DNA of 64,000 nt from Jaminaea rosea. Its lineage: Eukaryota > Basidiomycota > Exobasidiomycetes > Microstromatales. This document shows, in pieces, positions 8,630-17,805 of this stretch; positions within the stretch are counted from its first letter, which is position 1, and each line of letters opens with the position of its first letter. The position numbers and the translations under genes were made by a program. The notes beneath the pieces were generated by a model. That model was not told where the DNA came from and made no database searches. It was given only the letters and a program-made list of their open reading frames with translations. The stretch is taken from contig NW_020289979.1 of the NCBI RefSeq assembly GCF_003144245.1, positions 682,001-746,000 on the forward strand. The letters run 5' to 3'.

Positions 8630-10329
8630 CTTGCTTGGCGAGGAAGACGAGGCTTGTGCGAGACGCCCACTCGGGTGAGAGTAGTCAGAGAAGGAGGGTA
8701 AGATGGGGAGAGGGCGGGAGGGGGTGGAGAAGGGAAAAGGAGTCGTTCGCCGTCGACCCTGTCACCAAAAAGGAGAGAGTGCACAGAGCCCCCACGACAT
8801 TGACGCCCACCGACCCCTCCGATCTGTGCGTAAATTGCTTGCATTGGCCGGCTAGACAGCCTAGGCAGCCTAGGCAGCCAATGTGCTATCGGAAGAGAAA
8901 TTGAATAGGGGTCGAGCTGCGAGAGCGCTCTTCAGTGCCGCACGGACCCACGGCACGCTCGCTCTTCCGCTCAGGGGTCGGCGACATACAATCGGATCGG
9001 AAGACCCAGGCGATGCCGCGTCATTTCAAATGGTAGGCAACGCGAGCTCGTACGTAGGAGCTCCTTCGACTTGGAGATGACCGACCGATAGGCGGCCGTG
9101 TCTTGCACAGCGATGCACCCTTAGCCGTCGTGTCGCGTGCTCTATCCCCACCGACCGCCATGTCTGCCCCTCTCGCGCCCTTCTACATATGAGCCAAACC
9201 TTGCCTCCTAGTCTAAATGCCAAAGGGTGCGGGCGGAGATTCTGTCTGCTGTGATACACATTCGGCGAGGAGAGCGAAGATGATGCGGTATGCTTGCGGT
9301 GACAAGCACCTTCATCGTTGTTTGATCGCGGCATCTTCTATTATACCGTCACCCTCGCTACGTCGTTGCCCTCGTCGTCGCCGTCCGTCGTGGATCGTCG
9401 TGAGCCGTTACTGGCGTGTGAGAGCGAGGCGTTGAGCCGTGATGTGAGCGGACCTTGGACGAGCCGTTCGAGCTGCTCTCCTCCGCTTTGCCTGCTTTGC
9501 CTGCTCTGCCCGATCACCTCGCCATCGTCGCGGTCCGAATTGTGAAGCTCAAACGACTCAATTCTGCGTGCGTTGAGGCCGAGCCTGCTTGGTTGCTTCG
9601 GGCTGCCTCTCGCCGTTCCCTGCCCTGTCCCTCCCCCCTTCCCCCCTCCCCCCCTTCAGTCGTCTGAGTGTCGCGCTGCGCTGCCAAAAAGCATCCATCC
9701 GTCGACCGCGTCCGCCGCCCGGCTCTTGCTCGCACTGGGGCAAGCAGCAAGCAAGCAAGGTGAGGACGGACAAAACCTATGCAGGATGAAACGGGAGCCA
9801 GGGCAGGCTCGTCGGACGCTTGGACTCTTCGCGACGTCCGATTGACTTGGCTTGACTTAGCATACGATCACCAGATCACACTTTTCCCATCTCACCACTC
9901 TACCATCCTTCCTTGATATCCTCTACGCTCCTTTCTGTCAGCTTCGTAGGTCGACGTTCATCCGCGACCGCAACGCCTTGGCGAGCTTATCGCGGCCAGA
10001 TCAACTAGCTAGCAACGACAACGACTCACGCGGGCTGTGTACACCCGCTCAAAGGCAAGCAAGCAAACCTACAACGACGGGCGCGCCCACCGCCGGCCCC
10101 GCCCTCGGACATCTCCTCACCTCAAAGCCGTCAGTTCACCTTGCGTGCCATTGATTCGCAGCAAGGGTCCTGGAGCATCTTCATCATCTCATCACGAGGA
10201 CGATAGATAGGGCAGATTCTCGAGGCCCTACCCCACGGGGGATCTCCGCCTCGTCGAAGCATACATAGAGCGAGCCAAGAGAGAGACAGACGTCGTAGAC
10301 ACGCATCGACCTCTCCGTCTCCTCCTTCT
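8630..10329. promoter_or_regulatory. Divergent promoter region between NDR kinase and bHLH gene
   Basis: No coding gene is seen in 1.7 kb. Near 8857-8879 a CAGCCTAGG unit repeats two and a half times and ends in a CCAAT core. A pure pyrimidine tract lies near 9622-9659. From 9787 to 10329 there is no ATG on the plus strand, which fits a long 5' leader for the bHLH gene. Such length and isolation suit two regulated genes sharing a control region. Confidence 0.55.
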
Positions 10330-12900
10330 ATGGTCACGATGACTTCGGCCACCTCTTCTCCCCATCCTTCGAACGCCAACGCTCGCCAACACTCGCAGTC
10401 GCTGAGCATGGAATTCGAGATGCCGGACTTCAACCTACAGCAATCCCTCGACGACCTCGGGCTATTCAATCTTCCACCTGCCTCGACGTCGACACAATCT
10501 GCATCCCTAGTGCAGTCCATGGCTTCATCTTCCCACTTCACCGACGGCAGCGGTAGTGGCAGCGGCGCCGGCACCGGTGCTCCGGTCGACGGTCATCCTA
10601 GCCCAGCCGGGTCTCTGTCGAGGAGTGCTCCCGAGAGGCCACTGAGCAGCACCGGATCTCACGCTTCGCCTGGTAGCCATCGACAACGTCAAGAGAGCGC
10701 AGCTGCATCGTCGACTGCGGGCCCTTCATCCGGCGCTCACCCCCTCAATACCGTGTACCCGGCCGCCGACCGCACCAACGCCAATGCAACGACGCAGTCT
10801 TCAGACGAGGCCAATGCAGCGCTTCAACAGTTACTCTCTTCCATACAGACCAACGGCGTCGACCAACACCAGCAGCGCCAGTCGACCGCTCCTCAGCTCA
10901 GCCTGCAGGACATTCAGCGCCTTCTCCTCGAAAAGGAGCGATCAGACCAATTGCAGAATCTCCAGACTGCGTTGCTACGCCAACAGCTTGAGGCACTGCA
11001 GCGAGCTCGTCAGAATCCTCAGGTTATGCAGCAGCTGCCTCAGCAGCTTCAAGGGTCGCAGTCGTCTGTCCAGCAGCTCCTTTCTGCTCTGCAGGGCGGC
11101 AACGGGCAGCATAGCCAACTCCAGCCAGGCAGCGACGGCATGTCGGCTGACGCCAGTCAGCTCCTCATGAACATTCTCGGCAGCGACTCGCAGGCTGATG
11201 TCTCGCACAACATCCCCAAGCTCCTCGCAGATGCCTCCATGCTGGCGCAGTACGGCCTCATCACTCCGCCTGCGTCTGGCGGCCTCAACATGGGCGCATC
11301 GATGCAGCAGCGAGGATCAACAACGTCGCAGGCCCCCTTCATGTCGCCTCTGAATATGCCGCAGGGCACGCAGGGTGGAGCGGGACCGGTGCCCTTGTCC
11401 CTCAACGCAAGTGCAATGGGCGCAGATGGCTCAGGAGCATTGGGCCAGATTCGCCATCCTTACACGCCCCTCGAGTCACCCGCTGTCACCCCCGCCAGCG
11501 TCTTCTCGAACATGAGCCTCGGACACGGCGGTGAGCAATTCTTCTCTCCTCTCACTTCGCCAGCCCTAGTACCGCAGCCAAACTATTACCCTCCCAAGAG
11601 CCGCAAGAGCGGTACCACGCCCAGTGCCTCCCCACTTGCATTGCAGGGCAAGCCCGGCCCACTGCCGCGCAAGAACAGGAGTACGACAGCCGAGGCGAGG
11701 GCGAACAGGCAGCGACCTAGCCCGCTGATCAAGCCTACGGTCGGTACGACCGGAAGCGTCAAGCGCAAGAAGGACAACAGCAGCAAGCCAGCTTCGCCTG
11801 CGACGGTGTCTCAGCCCGAGTCTCGTCGCGCTTCGATCAGTGACAATGGCAATGGGCACTCTCGCTCGTCCAGCCAGGTGGCCACCTTTACACCGATCAT
11901 GGCTGGCGCGGCCAAGCCCATGGACGCTTCGCCCTCCGAGGGGGCCACATCGACGCCCAGTCCTATCGATATCAGCACGGCAATGGGCCCGCCCCTGTCC
12001 ACTGCGGGCGGCAAGCCTATGACGCCTGGCAGCCTGATGGGGATCGGTGGCAGTGGCGGTAGCTCAGGGGAGGATTCGTCGAAGCGAAGCGGTAGTCAGT
12101 CCTCAAGTCGATTCCGCGCCGACTCGCGAGCGAGTACATCGAGCCAGTCGCTCAGCAACGTCAAGCCGTCCTCGTCCAGCAAGAGCAGCAAGAGCAAGGG
12201 CAAGGGCTCTTCCTCTGTCACATTTGCCGCAAACGCCAAGGGCGAAGGTGTCACTACAGGGGGCGATGAAGAGCAAGACGAGGAAGATGAGGATGGCGGC
12301 GCCAATGGGGCAGGAGACGTCTCCGCGACATCCGACTCCCGTCGCACATCTCACAAAGCCGCCGAGCAAAAGCGTCGCGATTCCCTGAAGTACTGCTTCG
12401 ACGAGCTGCGCGGTATGCTGCCTCCCATCACGCTCGATGAGGATGCCCCTGGCGGGTCATACCTGGGACCGGATGGCCTAACGGAAGACGAGGATGCGGA
12501 GGGATTCGACCGTGCCGATGTGATGGACCCGGAGTTCAGCAAGACGGCGAATAGGGCGATCAGCAAGGTGGCACTGCTGAGGCACTCTAATGAGTGGATC
12601 GTGCGATTGAGGGGCAGATTGGCGAGGAGGGATGCTGCGCTTGGGGCTGCGAGGTGCGAGGTGGAGCAGTTGAGGACGCTCTTGATGGCTCATGGGATCA
12701 TGCCGCCAGCTGGGATGGGCCAACAGCACCACCAGCAGGCGCAGCATCATCATCAGATGCAGCAAGCGCTTCACCATCATCATCAACAGCAGCAGCAGCA
12801 GCAGCACATGGGTCACTTCATGATGCCAGGGGGCGGAGGCGCGGGAGGGGGCGGCAGTGTGCCTGGAGGCGTACCTGCACCTGGGATGGACTGGAGCTGA
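10330..12900 (+). CDS. bHLH transcription factor with Gln/His-rich tail
   Basis: A single open frame of 856 residues. Most of it is disordered: Ser-, Gln- and Pro-rich, with Gln runs near residues 180-270 and a predicted nuclear basic cluster (SVKRKK) near 476. The DNA-binding region starts near residue 668: SRRTSHKAAEQKRRDSLKYC carries the His, Glu and Arg positions that contact an E-box. Helix 1 (FDELRGMLPP) is followed by an unusually long acidic loop of about 45 residues before helix 2 (KTANRAISKVALLRHSNEWI). A coiled stretch (EVEQLRTLLMAHG) then acts like a short zipper. The tail has alternating His and Gln runs near 797-825 and a Gly-rich end. Targets cannot be told from sequence; it is not SREBP-like, lacking the basic-region Tyr. 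Confidence 0.85.
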   Translation: MVTMTSATSSPHPSNANARQHSQSLSMEFEMPDFNLQQSLDDLGLFNLPPASTSTQSASLVQSMASSSHFTDGSGSGSGAGTGAPVDGHPSPAGSLSRSAPERPLSSTGSHASPGSHRQRQESAAASSTAGPSSGAHPLNTVYPAADRTNANATTQSSDEANAALQQLLSSIQTNGVDQHQQRQSTAPQLSLQDIQRLLLEKERSDQLQNLQTALLRQQLEALQRARQNPQVMQQLPQQLQGSQSSVQQLLSALQGGNGQHSQLQPGSDGMSADASQLLMNILGSDSQADVSHNIPKLLADASMLAQYGLITPPASGGLNMGASMQQRGSTTSQAPFMSPLNMPQGTQGGAGPVPLSLNASAMGADGSGALGQIRHPYTPLESPAVTPASVFSNMSLGHGGEQFFSPLTSPALVPQPNYYPPKSRKSGTTPSASPLALQGKPGPLPRKNRSTTAEARANRQRPSPLIKPTVGTTGSVKRKKDNSSKPASPATVSQPESRRASISDNGNGHSRSSSQVATFTPIMAGAAKPMDASPSEGATSTPSPIDISTAMGPPLSTAGGKPMTPGSLMGIGGSGGSSGEDSSKRSGSQSSSRFRADSRASTSSQSLSNVKPSSSSKSSKSKGKGSSSVTFAANAKGEGVTTGGDEEQDEEDEDGGANGAGDVSATSDSRRTSHKAAEQKRRDSLKYCFDELRGMLPPITLDEDAPGGSYLGPDGLTEDEDAEGFDRADVMDPEFSKTANRAISKVALLRHSNEWIVRLRGRLARRDAALGAARCEVEQLRTLLMAHGIMPPAGMGQQHHQQAQHHHQMQQALHHHHQQQQQQQHMGHFMMPGGGGAGGGGSVPGGVPAPGMDWS

Positions 12901-13315
12901 GCAGAGGCGAGCGGAGATAATGGAAATACCATTCTGACGATGATGTCTTTGCTACCTTACTCACATTTGCATCTCGTTGATAATACAGAGTCGCACATAT
13001 CTCACGATCATCGCAGACTGTTCTTGCAACCTTTGAGCCTGAGTGGTGTAGAAGAGAGAAAGCCATGACGCCAGAGCGGGCGCGTCTGGCGGCCTGGGAA
13101 ACGAGGCGCTCTGGCGGAGAGGCGCAGAGTCAGGCGAGGCGGGTCAATTTTTTGGGCGGAGGCGCGGGCTGAGAGCAGACGAGGCCGCACTTTGCTCGCA
13201 ACGAGAAGGCAGCGAGCGCATCGCAACTCAACGCAAGGAGCATACAGCCACGACTCCTTCGCTCCTCTATCATCATCCATCTTGGTCCTTCCCCTAGCAC
13301 AGCAGTGCTACCAAA
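12901..13315. other. Intergenic: bHLH 3' flank and EMG1 promoter
   Basis: About 415 bases with no gene. The right half, rich in short AAG/CGAG words and ending CCTAGCACAGCAGTGCTACCAAA before the EMG1 ATG, is likely promoter and leader. Confidence 0.5.
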
Positions 13316-14577
13316 ATGTCTTCCTCTGCTTCATCTTCCCCGCGCTCTTCACCTGAGCCGACGTCTTCAGCGGCAGGTCGGGCCATCAAGCCCCTCCCCA
13401 AGGATGGGTCTGCCTCGCCCAAGCGACGTTCTCTTCGTCCTGATGCGCCCGCCTTCTCGCCTTCCAGCAATGCTGCTGGCCCTTCATCGGCGGCAAAGGG
13501 GTCGAAGCTGAAGCATGCCCTGCCACCCAAGCCCGTAGCTAGCACCAGCTACTCAACCAAGCCCCCCAAAGCGGCAGAGACGACTGTGGTAAAGGAGGAC
13601 GGCGATGAAGAGGACGAGGAAGAAGATGTTGCAGAACCCGCTGCTACCACATCAGCTGCTGTCCCTGCCGCTGCCACGAAGCCGATTTCCTCTTCCTCGT
13701 CCTCCTCGACCAAGCGTCTCAAAGTAGACTCCTCCCTCGTCCCCCTCGCCCCCAAGCTGAGCAAGACGGCCGCAACTAGCTCCACCCCGCCTCAGCGTCT
13801 GATCGTTGTTCTGGAGCAGGCTTGCCTTGAGACCTACAAGATGTCGTCTTCCTCGGGCAAAGGCGGAGACGACAAATACGTTCTGCTCAACTGCGATGAT
13901 CATCAGAGGGTGTTGGCCAGGATGGGAAGGGATATCGCTGAGGCCAGGCCGGATATTGTGCATCAGGTGCGTACTCTCAACACCTCACGGATGTGCTGCT
14001 TCATTCTCCTCCCCGAACTGACCAACTCCTTTCTGAATTTCCGCTTGCTTAGTGTCTCCTCACTCTCCTCGACTCTCCGCTCAACAAGGCGGGCATGCTG
14101 CAAGTCTACATCCACACAGCGAAAGGCGTCCTGATCGAGGTCAATCCGCAGATCCGTATCCCGCGCACATTCAAGCGCTTCGGTGGCCTGATGGTCCAAC
14201 TACTGCAACGACTCTCCATTCGATCGGTCAACGGCTCCGAGAAGCTGCTCAAGGTCATCCGTAATCCCGTCACGGATCACTTTCCGCCGGGCACGTACAA
14301 GATCACCCTCTCGTACGATGCACCCTTGAGGAGGTTGAGCTCGCACTTGCCGACTTTGTTGAACAAGCCGCAGGAGGGTGCAACCCCCGGGCCGGATGGA
14401 AAGCAGCAGCCCAGGACGCTGGCCGTCTTCTTGGGAGCTATGGCGCATGGGAAGGACGACTTTGCTGATCAGTATGGATTGGATGAGAAGATGAGTCTCA
14501 GCGAGTACTCGTTGAGTGCGTCTGTGGCCTGTGGAAAGTTCTGCTGTGCTATGGAGGAGATCTGGGATGTATGCTAG
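13316..14577 (+). CDS. EMG1: EMG1/NEP1 18S rRNA pseudouridine N1-methyltransferase
   Basis: Emg1 methylates a hypermodified pseudouridine of 18S rRNA and is needed for small-subunit assembly in the nucleolus. Exons 13316-13966 and 14053-14577 are joined across an 86-base GT-AG intron at [16 protein letters not shown], giving 391 residues. The conserved SPOUT domain starts at [14 protein letters not shown] near residue 162 and runs to the end. It includes [44 protein letters not shown] and [17 protein letters not shown], which covers the knot and SAM-binding region. The usual protein is about 250 residues; the extra 160 here form a Ser/Pro/Lys-rich N-terminal extension with an acidic patch. 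It converges on RPC31, stops 209 bases apart. Confidence 0.95.
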
Positions 14578-14727
14578 GCGCGAGTGATTGCCCGGGCCAG
14601 GGAAGACAGCGTTCGGTAGAGAAAGGGAGAGAGTGGAGGCAGACGTCACGATGTCCTTCTGAGCGAGTACAGATACGCGTGTGATGGCGAGAATTGGCTT
14701 GCATGCAATAGTACAGATGATTTTGGT

Positions 14728-14750
14728 CTCGTCGTCGTCGTCGTCGTTTT
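14728..14750. repeat. (CGT)n microsatellite
   Basis: A short GTC/CGT run followed by five T residues lies between the convergent EMG1 and RPC31 stop codons. Confidence 0.85.
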
Positions 14751-14786
14751 TGGGTGCTGGCTCTTGGCGTGCGCTTCCCGCCTCTC

Positions 14787-15593
14787 TCACTCGTATTGCT
14801 CTCCACCCCCACCATCATCATCTCCACCGTCATCTTCCCCATTATCAAAGTAGTTCTGTGCATAATCATCGTCCTCCTCATCCTCGTAATTGCCTAGCTG
14901 CTCCTCATCATCTGCATCATCCAACCCACCATCGTCATCGTCATCCAGCCCAGCCCCGGCCGCTGCAGCCTCATCATCGTCCCCTCCTCCTGCTTTAGCA
15001 GCCTTCATAGCTTCAAAGGCATCCCAGTCGAATTTGCCTTCGGTATTGCCGCGACGTAGCTGCTGTGCTTGCTCCTTTTTGGCGCGCTGCTCCTCGCGAC
15101 GAGTCTCGCCTTCCATATACTGGCGCCAGATTTCGCGAGGGAAGACTTCGCGTTGCAGCGTGAGATCTTTTGATTGAAGTGAGGGGGCAGGTTGCTCCTC
15201 TGGACGGTAGCGATCAGTGTAGCGAGGAAGGTCTTTGGGCGCGATGGTGGCAGGGAGGTGTCAATGCCTTGGCTTCCATTGTCATTGGACATCTGATCGG
15301 GGCAGCGCGCACTCACCTTTGACCTTCTTCTCCGTCTCCCTGGGCCAGTACGGCCCGCGTCTCATGGCATCCAAGTAGTCCAACTGCAACTGAGCAGCCC
15401 TTCTCTCCTTCTCGCTAGGCGGTGCTGGCTTGGGGAGGTCGGGCATGTAAGGGTAGAGATGCTCTGACGACTGGCCTTGGATGGTGGACATGACATCGCC
15501 GTAGGAGAGGTGGCCGAGGGGTACGGTGGGCTTGCCCCCTCGCCCGCCGCCGCGACCACCACCACGACCGCCTCGCGACATGTCTGCGGACAA
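14787..15593 (-). CDS. RPC31: RNA polymerase III subunit C31 (Rpc31/RPC7 family)
   Basis: Rpc31 is part of the Pol III-specific trimer that directs initiation at tRNA and 5S genes. Exon 1 is 15593-15317 and exon 2 15232-14787, giving 240 residues. The protein starts with RGG repeats (SRGGRGGGRGGGRGG). The mid-part PREIWRQYMEGE and the very acidic tail with DEEDDDYAQNYFDNGEDD are diagnostic for the family. The frame needed downstream, DLPRYTDRY, has an in-frame stop just upstream, so the acceptor must be CCCAAAG, an AAAG-type site that is rare. The donor GTGAGT and the 84-base intron are ordinary. The RG-rich start is only 7 residues from the ATG and could bind RNA. Confidence 0.86.
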
Positions 15594-16212
15594 GCTGAGA
15601 AGAGTTTTGCTTCGAAGTGAAGTCGAGACGACCCTCTTCTATCCAGAACAGCTGACTTGACCAGGCCCTTGATGCTCTCGATGTTGCGTTGAATTGTCCA
15701 GATCCAAAATCTCAAAGTCGCAGGTCGCAGCTGCTGCCTGCCTGGATGCCGCCCACCCGCGCTCCCGCGCTCCCGTGCTTCCGCCAAGCGCGACTGCTTC
15801 ACGCTTTTCGCCTCGGCGCTGCCTTTGTGCCGCTTGACTGCCCGGCAGAAATGGCCTTCGGTGCAGCTCACGAACCTCAGGTCCGCCTGCCGCCCCGCCG
15901 CTGTTGACAAGGGACGCAGAACCGGGGCAGAGAGCAACGACGGACGACGACACGATGCCCCTCTTCGTTCCTCCTTTCCATTCATCACCATCCTCTCGCC
16001 GCGAGTGCTTGCTGAGCAGCATCACACACTCTCTCTTCATCACCCTCGGTCCATCCACTTCACTTCACTCTACTTCATTTGGAGCTTGAAGCTTCCAATT
16101 CATCCCACGCTCTTCTCGCCTTAAAGCTTGACACGCTCATTACTCTCTTTGCTCAACACACAAAACCTCTCGCAGCAACGTATCGCCCTCTCAACCCTCC
16201 ACGCCTCTCGTC
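15594..16212. promoter_or_regulatory. Divergent promoter between RPC31 and the secreted protein gene
   Basis: No gene is seen. The right part (15960-16212) is pyrimidine-rich with CTTCACTTCACTC-like repeats, typical of leaders of well-expressed fungal genes. Confidence 0.5.
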
Positions 16213-17190
16213 ATGCTCGCATTCTCCCCACGATCCCTCGCCTTCGGCCTCGCGGCTGCTCTGGTTGCCGTTAGCTCTGCTGCGACTGCGCAGACAACGA
16301 CCTCGTCCGCCGTCTCGGGCATTCCGACGGGCATCTCATCAAACTGCTCTTCCTTCCTCACCAAGCTCAACGCAGACAGCAGCATCAAAGCATGCACTGC
16401 CCCTCTTCTCTCCGCCACAACCTACTACACCAACGCCACCAAGTCTTCTTCAGCAAAGAATGCAGCTTCGGGCGCTCTGCAAGAGTCTCTCTCAAGGCTC
16501 TGCGGCGCGAACACGGGATGCGATTCGGGATTGATCAGGCAGTACTTGAGCGAATTCTGGTCAAGCTGCACGCCAGAGATCAAGAGCCAGACGGACGGAG
16601 TACTGGACGTGTATGATGTGCTTTACCTCCTGAACCCTTTCAGGGAGGCCATCTGCTCCAAGGACGATGATGGCAATTTCTGTCTTACCACGGTTGCGTC
16701 TACCGCGGATGGCAGTAAGACGAAGCGCAGCGCCGATGAGCTGCAAGAGGACTTCAACGAGGAGGAAGCAGAGTTCTTCTCGCAACTCCAGGAGCGCTTG
16801 CATCGCCGTCAATCGGACGCAAGCGACACTGCTGGCTCGACGGTCAGCAACTCCTCGCTGCCAAACATCGCCTTCCTTTTCGTCCAGCCGAACAGCGACA
16901 AGTCTGCCCTCTGCTCCGCATGCACGCAGAACATTCTCGCCTCGTACATCAAGTTCGAGACGTCTATCCCCTACGCGATTGGGTTGAGCAATTCAAAGGC
17001 GCTCGCCGGGCAGAGCGCGTTGTACAAGGCCGGGAAGGAAAAGTGTGGTGGCAAGTGGGCACCAAAGATCAATTCCATCGCTGGCACGACGGATTTCGCC
17101 AAGGTGGCGGCTGCACCGCAGGGCGTCAGGGCGAGTGCTGCCGTGATGGCGCTGGTGGCGGGTGTAGCAGCATTGGTCATGGCTGCGTGA
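16213..17190 (+). CDS. Secreted, probably GPI-anchored Cys-rich protein (DUF7729-like)
   Basis: A single-exon protein of 325 residues. A signal peptide covers about residues 1-26 (Arg at 7, hydrophobic core FGLAAALVAVSSAATA). The mature part has evenly spaced Cys residues (NCSSFLTKL, KACTAPLL, RLCGANTGC, SSCTPEI, AICSKDDDGNFC, LCSACTQNIL and EKCGG), which suggest disulfide pairs. The C-terminus ends in a hydrophobic segment (AAVMALVAGVAALVMAA) after a small-residue stretch, as in GPI anchors. Two dibasic sites (KTKRSAD, HRRQSD) in the middle could be Kex2 sites. The pattern resembles the fungal DUF7729 family as I remember it; no biochemical function is known to me. Cell-wall or plasma-membrane surface location is inferred. 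Confidence 0.75.
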   Translation: MLAFSPRSLAFGLAAALVAVSSAATAQTTTSSAVSGIPTGISSNCSSFLTKLNADSSIKACTAPLLSATTYYTNATKSSSAKNAASGALQESLSRLCGANTGCDSGLIRQYLSEFWSSCTPEIKSQTDGVLDVYDVLYLLNPFREAICSKDDDGNFCLTTVASTADGSKTKRSADELQEDFNEEEAEFFSQLQERLHRRQSDASDTAGSTVSNSSLPNIAFLFVQPNSDKSALCSACTQNILASYIKFETSIPYAIGLSNSKALAGQSALYKAGKEKCGGKWAPKINSIAGTTDFAKVAAAPQGVRASAAVMALVAGVAALVMAA

Positions 17191-17805
17191 GCGGACGACT
17201 TAGCACGGGAAGTATGGCCATTTGCTTGTCACGCTTCCCAAGATGGACTCTCGCAGCGCATCGTCACCACCACCACCAACACCACTACTACGGATCAATT
17301 TCCCATCACGGCCCGTTCAAGGATCCCGGCCGAGGCCATCCCCTTCACCTCTCTATTCCACCAACGCTTCCTTCCTCGCTCACGCAAGCCTCGTTTCGTT
17401 CTTCACCCGCGGCGCAGCAAGTCGTCCGTCTATTACCCACTTCGGGCTCTTTTCATTGCTCTCTTTTTTGATTTCCACGCCTCGCCCCTGTAACAGACCG
17501 TCGCCTCGTTTGCGTTTCCTCGCTACGCTACCCCTCTCCCTTCACTTCAGTGGAAGGCAATCTCGTCTCGCTGGTCGTCACGATGCAATGAATGAATGCG
17601 TTTCTGATTCTGGGCCGTTGAACAAGAGCATGACTAGATGGGCTTTGCCAACGGGTAGCGAGAAAGGCCGTGCGCGACCCAGTGTCGGACGAGGGCGAGC
17701 GGGAGCTTCGAGCGGAAGGCCGAGTGTTGGCTTTACTCCTCCTCGTCACTCGACGGCATACACGCATATTGGCCATGGCACTGCTGCACTACAACGAAGG
17801 AACAG
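17191..17805. other. Intergenic before the RBM5/10-like gene
   Basis: About 615 bases. A CACCACCACCAACACCACTACTAC tract near 17260-17290 and pyrimidine-rich stretches to 17550 look like promoter or leader. A 5' non-coding exon of the next gene is possible. No independent gene is supported. Confidence 0.45.

Noticed and set aside
9622-9659. Polypyrimidine tract as a 3' splice site of a 5' intron
   Set aside because: The tract ends TTCAG and could be an acceptor, but no matching donor and coding or leader structure could be argued, so no exon is proposed.
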